Assembly: GCF_009494395.1 (NCBI RefSeq)
Contig: NZ_VZCB01000099.1
Span: 61,849-125,848 of the forward strand
From: Segatella copri
GTDB taxonomy: Bacteria; Bacteroidota; Bacteroidia; Bacteroidales; Bacteroidaceae
Direction: 5' to 3'
Length of the DNA: 64,000 bases
Shown piece after piece: positions 52,246-63,300 of this stretch (the first letter of the stretch is position 1; each line of letters starts with the position of its first letter). Below the pieces are notes generated by a model. It searched no databases. It was not told the DNA's origin and saw only the letters and a list, made by a program, of their open reading frames with translations. The position numbers and the translations under genes are program-made.

Positions 52246-54606
52246 TTATTCGTTATAAGCCTTCTTCATGGCTTCTACCACGGTAGGCAAGGTCCACTGT
52301 GGAACACTTCTGTCTGTACCGTCGAAGATGCTCATCCAGTAGAAGGTGGCTACACCGTAAGCCTTTGCCTGCTTCACGATGTCGGCAGCCTGGTCGGCAG
52401 CAGCCTGAATCTCGCTGGCAGAACTGTTCTTGCTGACGCTCTTGCTTCCGTGAGTACCGTATTCACCGATGATGCAAGGAATGCCCTTGCTGATGAACTT
52501 TCTGTTCAGACGGGTGAACATATCAGCGATTTCCTTGCTGCAGGAAGCATCCCACTTGCCTTTGGCAAACCAGTCCCAAGGACCATAGGTGTGAACTTCT
52601 ATGGCGATATGACCATCCACCTTGTCGGTAGGGATGGCGAGGTTGTTCAATACGTCGTCACCATTAGCTGCAGCATAGGTATTGATGATGAGGTTGCGGG
52701 TCTCGTTGTTGCCACCGGTAGCACGTACTGCATTCACGAAACTCTGGGCATATCCGTTCAAACCCTTATAGCTGCTTGCGCTCTTTGGTGCATTCCAGGT
52801 GTTGTCGGCATCAAGCATCTCGTTGTAACCTTCGAACACCAGGTGCTGGTCGTAGTTCTTGAAACGGGTGGCAATCTGAGTCCAGAGATATTCAAACTTC
52901 TCCTTGTTCTCGTTATAGTTGGCTTCATCAGCCTTGATCCAGTGCTTCACATCCTCATCGTCTGCACCTGTATCATGGTGAACATTCAGGATGCAGTACA
53001 TTCCGTTATCAATGACGTAATCTACGATTTCCTGTATTCTGTTCATCCAGGCTTCATCCACGGTTCCGTCTTCCTTCATGTGCTGGAACCAGGTAACAGG
53101 GATGCGGACGGAATTAAAACCGTTCTGCTTCAGGAAATCTACCATCGGTTTGGTGGTAGGAACCTGTCCCCAAGCTTTCTCGAAATCAGTAACCGAGTTG
53201 CTGTTCATGTTCATCCACATGGCAACTACATCTGTGCAGTTGCCGAAGTTGGTACCGATGCCCATGTTCTTCACTGCATCTACTGCACTTTCCTCTACAT
53301 AGTTTGCATTCAGGTTCACCTGGTCGCGGGTAATCACGTTCTTGCTGCTCAATGCTGCCTTCCACCAGTCGTTGGATGGCATGTTGCTTCCATACCAAGG
53401 CATGAAGAAACTCCATTTTGCACCTGCGTTCCATGCCTCATCAATGCCGGCTGTAGTCGTGTTGCTGTTGGCATCAGTACCACATTCTGCCAGGGCTACG
53501 AGCTTGCCTGGATAGCGTGCCTGAATCTCCTTGAACTCCTGTGCCTGCTTGGTAGCATCATAACCGTAGAGGTCGCGACCGATGATATCTACATACTTAT
53601 CGCCTGGATACCAGTCGGCATCATTGTTATAGGTATTGGCATCACCATTGTAGTTCTGTGTGGTCCAAGTCCAAATCAGGTTGTGGATTCCCTTGCTCTG
53701 GAAGTAATCAAACATGGTCTGCCAAAGTTTCTTGTAGGTTTCAGCACCATCATATCCCCACCAGAACCAGGACTTGCCCCAGCTGGCACCTGATTTCAGA
53801 CAGGCATTGCCGGCTGCCTCATGGAAAGGACGCCAAATGGCAACAACGCCTGCATCCTGCAACTTCTGCAGAACTTCCACCACCTTATCCATTTCCTGAT
53901 AGAACCATTTGTTCTCCCAAGTGCCTGCCGTCAATACGTTGGCAGCCTTGAAGGTGGTTTCGGATGGGGTGCAGGTCACACCGCTACCATCTGTTCCCGG
54001 AACTGTGCTTTCTGTCTTAGGCACGTTAAAGTGCCACATCAGCGATACCAGTCCACCCTGGTCTGCCCAGTTGGTGACAGGCGTGATGTCGTTATAGTTG
54101 ATCCATCCGTTGGAACCCTGCTTAGGAACATAGATATGGATGAAGTCATAGCAGTTCATGGCAGGATATTTGCCTGTTGCCTTATAGATTCTATCAGCTT
54201 CCTTGGTGTTCCAGTTGACGTTGGCGATGACCGAAGAGATGGTCTTGCTGCCATAATTCAGCTGCAGATATTTGTAGAGACGCTTGGTCTTTTCTGTAGC
54301 TGAAGGGTCAGCGAGATTTACATCGCCCATTTCGCTTTCGTGATAGATAGAGAAGGAGATGTTGTTGATGTCGTTGATATCGTAGGTTTCGAAGGCACCG
54401 TATTCTTCCATTCCCGTCATCACGAATCCTACCTTTCCGTCTGCAGTATGAGTGATTTTAGAAACAGGAGTCTTGCCGTCTGCTGTCAGATCCCAGACTT
54501 GCGATGTTCCGTTTCTCATGTTGATGGTCAACTTGTCTCCCTTAGTCTGTGCCAAGGCAGTGAATGAAATCATTACTGCCAGGAGTGAGAGTAATAGTTT
54601 TTTCAT
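52246..54606 (-). CDS. Bimodular GH26-GH5 endo-beta-mannanase
   Basis: A 786-residue secreted enzyme. Signal peptide 1-20 (TALAQ); small beta domain 21-90; GH26 module about 105-425 with RPFHE (acid/base Glu263), the WFWWGYDG cleft and LVALAECG (nucleophile Glu374); GH5 module about 445-786 with YNEM (acid/base Glu596) and IIGEYGTHG (nucleophile Glu715). The architecture equals the GH26-GH5 mannanase known from Prevotella bryantii. It cuts beta-1,4-mannan or glucomannan. Its ATG overlaps the stop of the preceding gene (ATGA, 54603-54606). Confidence 0.93.
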   Translation of the reverse strand: MKKLLLSLLAVMISFTALAQTKGDKLTINMRNGTSQVWDLTADGKTPVSKITHTADGKVGFVMTGMEEYGAFETYDINDINNISFSIYHESEMGDVNLADPSATEKTKRLYKYLQLNYGSKTISSVIANVNWNTKEADRIYKATGKYPAMNCYDFIHIYVPKQGSNGWINYNDITPVTNWADQGGLVSLMWHFNVPKTESTVPGTDGSGVTCTPSETTFKAANVLTAGTWENKWFYQEMDKVVEVLQKLQDAGVVAIWRPFHEAAGNACLKSGASWGKSWFWWGYDGAETYKKLWQTMFDYFQSKGIHNLIWTWTTQNYNGDANTYNNDADWYPGDKYVDIIGRDLYGYDATKQAQEFKEIQARYPGKLVALAECGTDANSNTTTAGIDEAWNAGAKWSFFMPWYGSNMPSNDWWKAALSSKNVITRDQVNLNANYVEESAVDAVKNMGIGTNFGNCTDVVAMWMNMNSNSVTDFEKAWGQVPTTKPMVDFLKQNGFNSVRIPVTWFQHMKEDGTVDEAWMNRIQEIVDYVIDNGMYCILNVHHDTGADDEDVKHWIKADEANYNENKEKFEYLWTQIATRFKNYDQHLVFEGYNEMLDADNTWNAPKSASSYKGLNGYAQSFVNAVRATGGNNETRNLIINTYAAANGDDVLNNLAIPTDKVDGHIAIEVHTYGPWDWFAKGKWDASCSKEIADMFTRLNRKFISKGIPCIIGEYGTHGSKSVSKNSSASEIQAAADQAADIVKQAKAYGVATFYWMSIFDGTDRSVPQWTLPTVVEAMKKAYNE

Positions 54607-55058
54607 TGTCTTGCTACTTTTATGGATTTGTTATTGATTTTGATAATGTATACGCCGTGGGTCAGTTCATCCAGTGGGATGATAGTCTTGTCGCCGGCGA
54701 GAATAGGAGAGAGGCTTACTGCCTTTCCGTCGAGAGCGAAGGCACTCACCTTGTTGTGGGTTCCATCCACGATGATGCGGTCGCCTTCGAAGGCAAACTT
54801 ACTGTTGGTTTCAATTTGCTGGATGCCCGTAGTGGTACCGTAGGTGAAGGTAGAAACCTTCCACAGTTCGTAACTGGCGGTAGTGGCAGTGGAAGTCACG
54901 GTCATCTTGTCATTCCCGAAGGTTACTTCCGGTAGCGTGCTCAATGCAAACTCTACCTTGCTTCCATCGTTGAATGATACAAACAGCGACTTGCCGTCGG
55001 CAGCTTTGGCTGAGATGCAGCTCAGAGCTACCAGTAAGGATAATGCTATTTTCTTCAT
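54603..55058 (-). CDS. Small secreted protein with C-terminal sorting-type domain
   Basis: A 151-residue protein with a signal peptide (LLVALSCISAKA). A beta domain (SLFVSFNDGSKVEFALST, FTYGTTTGIQQIE), resembling the N-terminal domain of the GH26-GH5 enzyme, is followed by a T9SS-like C-terminal domain (GDKTIIPLDELTHGVYIIKI). No catalytic motif. It is translationally coupled to the mannanase by a four-base overlap, so it may help anchor or bind substrate. Confidence 0.7.
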   Translation of the reverse strand: MKKIALSLLVALSCISAKAADGKSLFVSFNDGSKVEFALSTLPEVTFGNDKMTVTSTATTASYELWKVSTFTYGTTTGIQQIETNSKFAFEGDRIIVDGTHNKVSAFALDGKAVSLSPILAGDKTIIPLDELTHGVYIIKINNKSIKVARQ

Positions 55059-55089
55059 ATCGGGTTGATGTTTTGGTTAAAATCAAAAA

Positions 55090-55118
55090 TGTGGCGCAGT
55101 TAATATAACTACGCCACA
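55090..55118 (-). terminator. Internal terminator-like hairpin in the mannan operon
   Basis: TGTGGCG/CGCCACA (55090-55096 with 55112-55118), one mismatch, then AGT/ACT; minus-strand tail ATTTTTGATTTT. It lies between the binding-protein genes and the enzyme genes and may lower expression of the latter. A weak -7-like TAAATTTG overlaps at 55124-55117. Confidence 0.6.
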
Positions 55119-55173
55119 AATTTACAAATTATATTTCACATAAATGCGTTTTTTATGTTAAATATTCCATATC

Positions 55174-57177
55174 CTATGGAAGGATGGCAATCTTGGTTAC
55201 ATTCTTCATGTCACCCTGGAGAATGAAGGCTGTATCACTCCAGCCGTCAGAGATACTGTTTACTGCTTCCATCATGGCTGCATCGAATACCTTCACAACA
55301 CAGTTCTGGTCACCATTCCAGTCGGCTACAGTATCAATACCGCCCCAGTTGGCGTTGTTGATCTGAACCTGTCCGGTAGCTCCTGCTTCCTTATAGAAGA
55401 GCATCTTGGAACCAACCTTGACACCCAACTTGATGAGGTCTGCCTTCATGATGCGGAAACGACCGGTGTCATCCCAAGTGAAGTTGTATGGATACTTGAT
55501 GGCGCTGTTGTCCATGTTGTTTGTGATAGTAGCGATATCCTTTTCTGCAGGAACCACCTTGAACTCAGGACCTTCAATCTTGTTGCCGTCTGGGTCTTCC
55601 ATCACGATCTTGTAGGTACCAGCTTCAGCATTGGCAGGAACCTGGCATACAATCTCAGTATTGGTACGAGATGTATAGCGGTTTACCTTGTAAGAACCGA
55701 TATAGATGTTCTGGATGTTCTGGAAGTTCTTACCTGTGATGGTAATGTTTGAACCTGCGACAGCTTCACCAGGATTGATGCTTGCGATAGCTGGATCGGT
55801 AGCAGCCTTGATGGTCAGCATATCCTTCACCTCAATGGTTGTACCATTCTTCAGGTTGAGCTTGAAGCCTGTACCGGCGCAAGCTGCAGGAACGGTTACT
55901 CCGAGGGTATTGGCTGTTCCCTTAACCTCTACGGTCTGCTCTACATCGCCAGGGAAGGTGATGCTAGATACGAGGTCGAGGTCTGTACCCTTGATGATGG
56001 TCTTCTCACCAGCTGTGATAGCTGCTGGTGTGCAAGAAGCTACGGTTGGCTTCACCAAAGTATAGGCTACTGTTACAGTCTTGCCGTTGGCGAGACTCAA
56101 TGTGATATCGCCTTCCTGTGCATCCTCAGGAACAGTAGAAGTTACCTTGGTTGTCTCTACCTTGTTGAGCTGAGATGTAGCTGCATTAGGGAATGCGATG
56201 CCTGTAATCAGATCCATATCCTTACCGGTAATGGTGAGTTCTGCACCATTCTTCACTGGGTTAGGAGTGGCAACGAGCTGGGTAGGAACTACGGTGATGA
56301 TGTTGCCTACAGGAACCTCGATACCGCTCTTGGTTACTACATAGAAGGTACCGTCTGTAGCCTTGGCTGGAACAGCAACAGTAATCTCTGCTACGCTCTG
56401 TGACTTGAAGTCGGCTGCATTTACAGTAGCGCCCTCAAACTTCACGCTGACAATCTGGTCGAATGAAGATCCCTTGATGCTGAGAATTTCGCCTGCCTTG
56501 ATGTTGCGGTCCTTGATAGGAGTAGCTTCTGGAGTATTGATGGTCAACTCTTCCTTGGTCTCCAGGGAAGTACCGTCCTTGGTGGCGTCTGTCAATGTGA
56601 TGACACCTGTACGAGCCTCTGCCGGAATCTTCACCTGGATGGTATAGCGGTCGTGGCTTTCAAATTCTGCCTCCTTGATGGTATCGCTACCTTCGAAGAT
56701 AACGCCGTGCATCAGGTTGAGGTAATCACCCTTGATGGTTACTACGTCGCCTACATTACCTACCATATTACCTTCGCTACCTACGAAGAACTTGGTGATT
56801 TCGATGTCCTCACGATAGGTGATAGGAGATACGGATGTAATCTCGCCGCCCTTCTTGGTCTTCAGGACAATTTGACCCGGTTCGCATTTCTCGGCAGGAA
56901 CCTGGATGGAAATCTTGCTGTTGTAACCGCTCTGGAGAATCTCGTATGCGGTGATAGGATCTGCACCTGGAAGGTTGACAGACTCAATCTGGTCCAGATT
57001 GGTACCATAGAGATATAAGGTACCGCCACGAAGAACTGGGCATGGACCGAATGACTGGAGAGAAATCTCGTTACCATACTGGTCGGTAGAGAGGTCATCT
57101 CCTTCGTTACACGCTGTCAGCGATAGTCCTGCGAGGACTACCACCAACATTGCGAATATTTTACTTATCTTTTTCAT
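55174..57177 (-). CDS. Surface glycan-binding lipoprotein with IPT/TIG repeats
   Basis: A 667-residue lipoprotein (lipobox LSLTAC, Cys23). The body is a string of about six IPT/TIG immunoglobulin-like repeats, for example LRGGTLYLYGTNLDQIESV, NIKAGEILSIKGSSFDQIV and VAGSNITITGKNFQNIQNI, followed by a C-terminal carbohydrate-binding-like domain (about 545-667; YPYNFTWDDTGRFRIMK, WGGIDTVADWNGDQ). This is the usual layout of SusE/F-position binding proteins, which hold the polysaccharide at the cell surface. Confidence 0.85.
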   Translation of the reverse strand: MKKISKIFAMLVVVLAGLSLTACNEGDDLSTDQYGNEISLQSFGPCPVLRGGTLYLYGTNLDQIESVNLPGADPITAYEILQSGYNSKISIQVPAEKCEPGQIVLKTKKGGEITSVSPITYREDIEITKFFVGSEGNMVGNVGDVVTIKGDYLNLMHGVIFEGSDTIKEAEFESHDRYTIQVKIPAEARTGVITLTDATKDGTSLETKEELTINTPEATPIKDRNIKAGEILSIKGSSFDQIVSVKFEGATVNAADFKSQSVAEITVAVPAKATDGTFYVVTKSGIEVPVGNIITVVPTQLVATPNPVKNGAELTITGKDMDLITGIAFPNAATSQLNKVETTKVTSTVPEDAQEGDITLSLANGKTVTVAYTLVKPTVASCTPAAITAGEKTIIKGTDLDLVSSITFPGDVEQTVEVKGTANTLGVTVPAACAGTGFKLNLKNGTTIEVKDMLTIKAATDPAIASINPGEAVAGSNITITGKNFQNIQNIYIGSYKVNRYTSRTNTEIVCQVPANAEAGTYKIVMEDPDGNKIEGPEFKVVPAEKDIATITNNMDNSAIKYPYNFTWDDTGRFRIMKADLIKLGVKVGSKMLFYKEAGATGQVQINNANWGGIDTVADWNGDQNCVVKVFDAAMMEAVNSISDGWSDTAFILQGDMKNVTKIAILP

Positions 57178-57196
57178 ATCAATTCAGATTATAAGT

Positions 57197-58570
57197 TTAT
57201 TTGTTTGGAACCACACGGATGTTGTCAATCTTGATGATTGGATTACAGTCCACACCGGTAGGCAATACGCTGGCATCATTGTATGCACCCTTGACAACAA
57301 AGATGTTGAAGGCACTGAAGTCGTTCACACCTGTATAGCTCAATCCCTTGTTACCATCGTAGTCATAGACGAAGTCTGTCAATGGGATGGTAACGGTTAC
57401 CCACTTATCCTCAGTGTTATATGTCTTGTCGTCTGTATTCTGCCAAGGCATGTAGAGGGCACGTGCCAGTTTACCTTGGTCGTGGAAGAAGGTGTTGTTG
57501 GCTCCTGCCAATACGTTACCATAGATATCCTGTACACCTGCCGCACCATTGGAAACCTGGCTGACGCTACCGAAGTAAATCTGCATAGGAGCAGCCGACC
57601 AACCGTTGTCCTTTGGTATGCACATCTCAAACTTCAGACTCATGTTCTTCCAGTCGCTGAAGTCTGCAAGATCCTGCATACGTGGACGGCTGGAATAGGT
57701 CTCTGGGTCCTGCCAGCTTCCTGGCCAGTACTCGAATGAGAAGTTACCGTCGTTCCAGCCACCATCTGCGCCCATGGCTGTCTCACCGAGAACCATGTAG
57801 TTGCCTGAGAGTGATGTGCCATCGGATGTGATGGTACGATTGTGCCAACCATTGTTGCCCAATACATCTCCACCTTCCTTCCAAGGAGTATCAAAGTCGA
57901 AGAGCATACCGCGGTTGTCCATATAGCGGAAGCCTGCCTTGGTTGTACCATTGATGGTAGTGATGTAGATAGGCTCATGCTTAGGCATATCTTCTGGTAT
58001 ATTGAACTTGATGCTGTTCTGGCTGATCTTCAGGTCCTCGTAAGGAATGGTGTAGTTATCACCCACCTTGATAGTCAGATGACTGTTGTCGTAATCCAGG
58101 AAGTAGTCGCCCTTGATGGTTACTTCTTCGCCTGGAGCTGCCCACTCGTTGCTCATGCTGTTGATGGTTGGAGCTGGCACGATGGTCTTGAAATCGTATG
58201 CCACGGTGTCCTGCTTGCTGGTGATGAAGTAGATCTTATCACTTACCTCGTTAGGGATAGCCTTTGGCACGGTTACGATTATGGTGTTGTCCGTCATGTA
58301 ACTGGTGTTCAGGACTGCTGCCTGGTCGTTGAAGTTGATCTTGGTCACACTTTTCAGGTTTCTACCCACAATACAGATGGTATTGTTGAGAGATGCACCA
58401 GTAAGCAGTGAGTCCTTGCTGGCAGCATCCACAGGGCGAACATAATCGATGGTAGGAGTTCCGCCTGCAACTTCATACTTGTCTGGCTCGTCCTCGCAAG
58501 AAGTGAATCCTGCGCTGGCTGCAACAAGTGCCATGGCGAATAAAGCCCCATTTATATTCTTGATATTCAT
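57197..58570 (-). CDS. Surface glycan-binding lipoprotein (SusE/F position)
   Basis: A 457-residue lipoprotein (lipobox SAGFTSC). Two IPT/TIG domains come first (TPTIDYVRPVDAASKDSL; PTINSMSNEWAAPGEEVTIK), then a large jelly-roll-like glycan-binding domain (about 215-457) with aromatic-rich loops such as FDTPWKEGGDVLGNNGWHN and FEYWPGSWQDPETY. It lies directly after the SusD gene and 19 bases before the second binding protein, the standard order of a mannan locus. Confidence 0.85.
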   Translation of the reverse strand: MNIKNINGALFAMALVAASAGFTSCEDEPDKYEVAGGTPTIDYVRPVDAASKDSLLTGASLNNTICIVGRNLKSVTKINFNDQAAVLNTSYMTDNTIIVTVPKAIPNEVSDKIYFITSKQDTVAYDFKTIVPAPTINSMSNEWAAPGEEVTIKGDYFLDYDNSHLTIKVGDNYTIPYEDLKISQNSIKFNIPEDMPKHEPIYITTINGTTKAGFRYMDNRGMLFDFDTPWKEGGDVLGNNGWHNRTITSDGTSLSGNYMVLGETAMGADGGWNDGNFSFEYWPGSWQDPETYSSRPRMQDLADFSDWKNMSLKFEMCIPKDNGWSAAPMQIYFGSVSQVSNGAAGVQDIYGNVLAGANNTFFHDQGKLARALYMPWQNTDDKTYNTEDKWVTVTIPLTDFVYDYDGNKGLSYTGVNDFSAFNIFVVKGAYNDASVLPTGVDCNPIIKIDNIRVVPNK

Positions 58571-58590
58571 AATGAAATTCTCTTAATTGA

Positions 58591-60351
58591 TTAATAACTA
58601 TATGTGTTACGTACATCTACATGGATTGGAGTAGCATTGCTACCCAGGTTAGGGTTCAGGGCTACATCCTCTGTTGGGAATGGCAAAGTAAAGCTGTTGG
58701 CTGTTACGTTAGGTGCTGGTGTATTCTCATCATACTGCATCTCAGAGCTGTCCCATGTGCCATTGTTGTAGTATGCCTTGTAAACTGCATCGCAATTCCA
58801 CATAGCATTGCGGTGCTGTGCCTTCAATTCCTTGATGCAGCTATCTACATCGTAGTATGCACGGCGTACATAGTCGTACCAGCGGTCGCCTTCACCGGCA
58901 AACTCCAGGCGACGCTCCTTCCAGATGTCATCGAATGTAAGAGAGGTCTTTCTTACGAATCCCTGCCACTCGTATGCACGGCCACGAACCTTGTTGAAGC
59001 AATCCAGGGCAAGTGCATCGGTATTGTTACCCATCTGTACCTGTGCCTCTGCATAAATCAGATAGATGTCTGAAAGACGGAGGAGCGGAGTAGGGAGAGC
59101 ATTTGACATACGGCCTGGCGTGATGCCCAACTCAGCCTTGTGGTCTGCGTTGTCGCCATAGAGATGCTTTACGTTGTTTCCGCCGCAAGGACCCTGGCAC
59201 TGACCGGTAGCTGCTGTATTGTAATCCTTGTTATACCAGAAATCCAGATAAGAGAATCCCTTCTTCAAACCATCCTTCTGTGCATTGGCTGGAAGATCGT
59301 GGTCTCTCCAGAAGTATGAATATACATCGCCTGGCATCATGATAGTTGCCTTGCGGCGGTGGTCAGGATCTATACGACTGCTAGGATCATCCTTAGGAGA
59401 TACACCGAAGGCTTCCATTAAGTCAACGGATGGACCGCCCCAACCGCCCCAGCAGTCACCATTCTCGTCGAAACCTTCTGGAGCCAGGTCGCTCTGGAGG
59501 GTATTCTGAGAAGTCCACTGAGAACCTACTGTCCAGCGCCATGCTATCAAAATCTCGTCGCAGAACTGGTTTGAGCCACGGAAGATATCTTCGTAGTGCT
59601 CCATCAATCCTCTGCCTGAGTTCTCGATGACATCCTTTGAATATTCGGCAGCTTTCTTCAAATCTTCCTGGTTCAGGGTGCCTGAAACACCAGCCTTGGT
59701 CAGATAAACCTTACTGAGCAAACCTTCTGCACTATAGTAGTCGATACGGCCTGTAGTGCTCTTTTCCTTAGGAAGAAGTTCCATCGCTTTTTCCAAGGTC
59801 ATGATGATATACTCATATACATCAGCCTTTTCTACCTTGCTCAACTGGTTGTAGTCACCCTTGCCAAGTGTCTCTGAGTTGCTGTGGATGATAGGCACAT
59901 CACCGAAGGTACGTACCAGGTAGAAGTATGCCATCGCCTTCCAGGCAAGACACTCGCCCATGCACTGGTTTTTTACCTTTTCTGAGGTGTTGATGGCGTT
60001 CTTCAATGATTCGTAAACGGTACTGCAGTGACCAATCTCTGCCCAGAGAGTGTAAGACATGTTCACCAGGTCCTCATCGGTACCGTTGGTACTGAAGTTC
60101 ATGTAAGGACTTGATCCCCAGTACATATTACCTGACATAACCTCACCAATCTTGATGAAACCACGCTGGAAGTCATACCAAGGTGAGTTGTAGAGATAGT
60201 TTACGCCAGAGATGCAGGAAGCATCACCGTTGTAATAGTTCTCTGTGTTGTAATTGTCCTCTACCGGCTTGTCAAGGAAGTCACCGCAAGAGGTCATTCC
60301 CATACCGAGGAGCATTACAAATGCTGTATATTTAATATTCTTAAATTTCAT
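58591..60351 (-). CDS. SusD/RagB-type outer membrane glycan-binding lipoprotein
   Basis: A 586-residue lipoprotein (lipobox GMGMTSC). It has the TPR-based SusD fold: CISGVNYLYNSPWYDFQRG, CLAWKAMAYFYLVRTFGDVPI (the conserved LRA.aYF.L.r.fGdVPl region), PLLRLSDIYLIYAEAQ and a C-terminal DIWKERRLEFAGEGDRWYD. It caps the SusC channel and captures oligosaccharides. It is 18 bases downstream of the SusC gene. Confidence 0.95.
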   Translation of the reverse strand: MKFKNIKYTAFVMLLGMGMTSCGDFLDKPVEDNYNTENYYNGDASCISGVNYLYNSPWYDFQRGFIKIGEVMSGNMYWGSSPYMNFSTNGTDEDLVNMSYTLWAEIGHCSTVYESLKNAINTSEKVKNQCMGECLAWKAMAYFYLVRTFGDVPIIHSNSETLGKGDYNQLSKVEKADVYEYIIMTLEKAMELLPKEKSTTGRIDYYSAEGLLSKVYLTKAGVSGTLNQEDLKKAAEYSKDVIENSGRGLMEHYEDIFRGSNQFCDEILIAWRWTVGSQWTSQNTLQSDLAPEGFDENGDCWGGWGGPSVDLMEAFGVSPKDDPSSRIDPDHRRKATIMMPGDVYSYFWRDHDLPANAQKDGLKKGFSYLDFWYNKDYNTAATGQCQGPCGGNNVKHLYGDNADHKAELGITPGRMSNALPTPLLRLSDIYLIYAEAQVQMGNNTDALALDCFNKVRGRAYEWQGFVRKTSLTFDDIWKERRLEFAGEGDRWYDYVRRAYYDVDSCIKELKAQHRNAMWNCDAVYKAYYNNGTWDSSEMQYDENTPAPNVTANSFTLPFPTEDVALNPNLGSNATPIHVDVRNTYSY

Positions 60352-60369
60352 AACTGTTCGTTTTGGATA

Positions 60370-63300
60370 TTAGAATGATAAGTTCAAACCAAATGTAACG
60401 GTGGTTGGAGAAGGGTAGCGACCGAAGTCCAGACCATATACATTCGCACTCTGAGTAGAGAGACCTACCTCTGGGTCGTAACCGCTGTAACCGGTGATGG
60501 TAAAGAGGTTAGACGCTGTGAGAGTCAGTCGGAGATTGGTCAGACCAATCTTCTGGATGAGCTTCTGGTCGAATGTGTATCCCAGAGCCATGCTCTTCAA
60601 GCGGAGGTATGAACCATCCTCGATATAACGGTCGCTGAATGCGTCGTTATCGTTAGGGTCGTTGATGGATGCACGTGGGTACATTGAGTTTGGATTGTCA
60701 ACGGTCAGATTAGAGATGTTGTCATACCAATTACCTGTCTGGTTACCATCCTTGGCTACGAGGTGAACTCGCTTGTTGACATCTTTCAACTGGTTGCTCC
60801 ATGGAGAGTTCATGTGAGTCATCTTCATGTTCAGATAGTTGGCTACCTTGGCGCCTACAGAACCATTGATGAAGATATTCAGGTCGAAGTTCTTGTAGCG
60901 GAAGGTATTGTTCCATCCGAAGGTCCACTTAGGGAGTGGAGAACCGATGTTGGTCTTATCATTCTCGTCGATGATACCATCGCCGTTGATATCCTTGTAC
61001 TTCAAGTCACCTACATAGGTGGTGTTGCTGCGGCTGAACTTAGATGGATCGTCAATCCATGCATAGTGCTTGGTGCCATCTGCATCTGTTGTTACAGAGA
61101 TTGGGTTGTTCTTCTGCAGGGTCTGTACTGGAGAACTGATGATATCGTTGTAATCCTTATATACTCCCTCTACTACGTAACCGTAGAAGTTGTAGAGTGA
61201 TTCACCTGGTGCAGAACGGGAAACAACGTCGCTCCACTGTCCCTTACCGAGCAATGCGGTACTGCCGGAAAGACTCTTCAACTTGTTCTTGTTGATAGAG
61301 ATGGTGACGTCTGAACTCCAGTCGAAGTCCTTGGTGACGATAGGGTGGGTGTTGAGGGCAATCTCAAGACCGGTATTCTCGATGTCGCCATAGTTTCCGT
61401 ATGGTGCAGCGAGGGCTGAAGATGCATTACCGCTGGTACCCATGATGGAAGGCAGGTTGAGCTGCATCAGCATGTCCTTACTCATCTTCTTGTACCAGTC
61501 TACGGTCAGGTTCACACGGCTGTTGAAGAAACCGAGGTCAAGACCTACGTTCCACTGCTCCTGAGTCTCCCACTTGATATCGAGGTTCTTCAGATTGGCA
61601 GGACGGAAGCTGGTCCCCAGGGCTGTATCCATGGTGCTCATGGCAGAACCCCACTTGTAGCCTCCGATATTGGAGTTACCTGTCTGACCCCAACCGAGGC
61701 GCAGCTTACCATTACTCAGCCACTTGATGTCCTTCATGAACTTCTCGTTGGTGAAACGCCAACCCAAAGCCAATGAGTGGAAACCTGCCCAACGGTTGTT
61801 AGGACCGAAGTTGGAACTACCATCATAACGATAGGTATAGGTAGCGAGATAACGGTCGTCGTAGTTGTAAGTCTCACGGGTGAAGAAGGAAGCCATGGAA
61901 GAACTTCCCCAACCTGCACCAATCTGAGGATCACCCTGACCCAAAGCTGGATTGTGAACTACATCGTTAGGAAGGTTGGTATTGAATACTGATGTATAAT
62001 CATATCTTGATTCCCAGCATTCCTGTCCGAGCATGGCAGTGATGCTATGTTTGCCGAGGTTGGTTGTATATTGCAGATAGTTGTTCAATGACCAGAAGGT
62101 ATTGCTGTTCTTCTGCAGACGGCTTTGGTTGCTCTGACGCTTCCAGGTTCCGAGGTCAATCATCGGATTATAGGTCTCACCTTTGGATGCACCGATATCG
62201 AAACCTAACTGGCTGTGCCAGGTCAAGCCCTTCATCAGGGTGATATCTGCAAAGACACTACCGTTTAAGCTCTGACGGTCGAGCAGAATATCGTCTTTCA
62301 TAGCCATGGCGATAGGGTTAGGATTGGTGAATCCTTCCTTAGATACGCTTGAGTAGCCGCCATCAATATTGTAAATCTGGATATCTGGAGGTGTAGTCAA
62401 TGAGTAGTTGATCAAACCTTCTTCACCGTCTGCCAGTTTCAAGCTCTCTGATGTCTTTGAATAGGTAGCATTCAGTCCGAGCTTGAACCATTTCTTCAAC
62501 TGTGCAGAGAGGTTTACGCGCATAGAGTAGCGCTGGAATTCAGAACCGATGATGGTACCGTCCTGGTCTGTCCAGTTGCCTGAGATATAGTAGTTTACCT
62601 TATCAGTACCACCCTCTGCGGCTATCTGGTGTGACTGCTGCCAAGCGGTCTGGAAGATAGCATCCTGCCAGTTGGTACCGATACCGAGGATAGAAGGGTC
62701 GCTATATACTGGGTCTGGCTTGGAGATTTCTCCCTGGTTGGCGAGGTCGTTGTATTATTCTGCAAACTCGCGCAAGTTCATGATATCCAGACGCTTGTTC
62801 TGACGGCTTGCAGCTACGCTACCAGTATAGGTAAACTTAGCTTCGCCAGCCTTACCCTTCTTGGTGGTAATCAAAACGACACCATTGGCACCCTGTGCAC
62901 CATAAATAGCGGTAGCAGAAGCATCCTTCAATACCTCCATGCTGACGATATCGCTAGGGTTGATCAAAGACAATGGAGATACGGCTGAGTGAGAACCATT
63001 ACCGAGCTTGTCACCCAAACCGAGTGATGAACCGCTGTTGCTCTGAGAATTGAAGATGACACCATCTACAACGTACAATGGCTCTGAGTTGGCGTTGATA
63101 GTAGCGATACCACGCACGCTAACGGCTACGGCAGAACCTGGCTGGCCGGAAGTCTGGACAGCGTTCACACCTGAAATCTTTCCCTGGAAAGCCTGGTCAA
63201 AGTTGGTAATAGGAGTCTGTTTCAATGTCTTTTCGTCCATAGAAGCGGAAGCACCGGCGAGGTCGCTCTTCTTCATGGTACCATAACCTACAACCACTAC

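Noticed and set aside
52450..53793. A 447-codon plus-strand open frame
   Set aside because: It lies antisense to the GH26-GH5 mannanase and has no recognisable domain; it is a by-product of codon bias.
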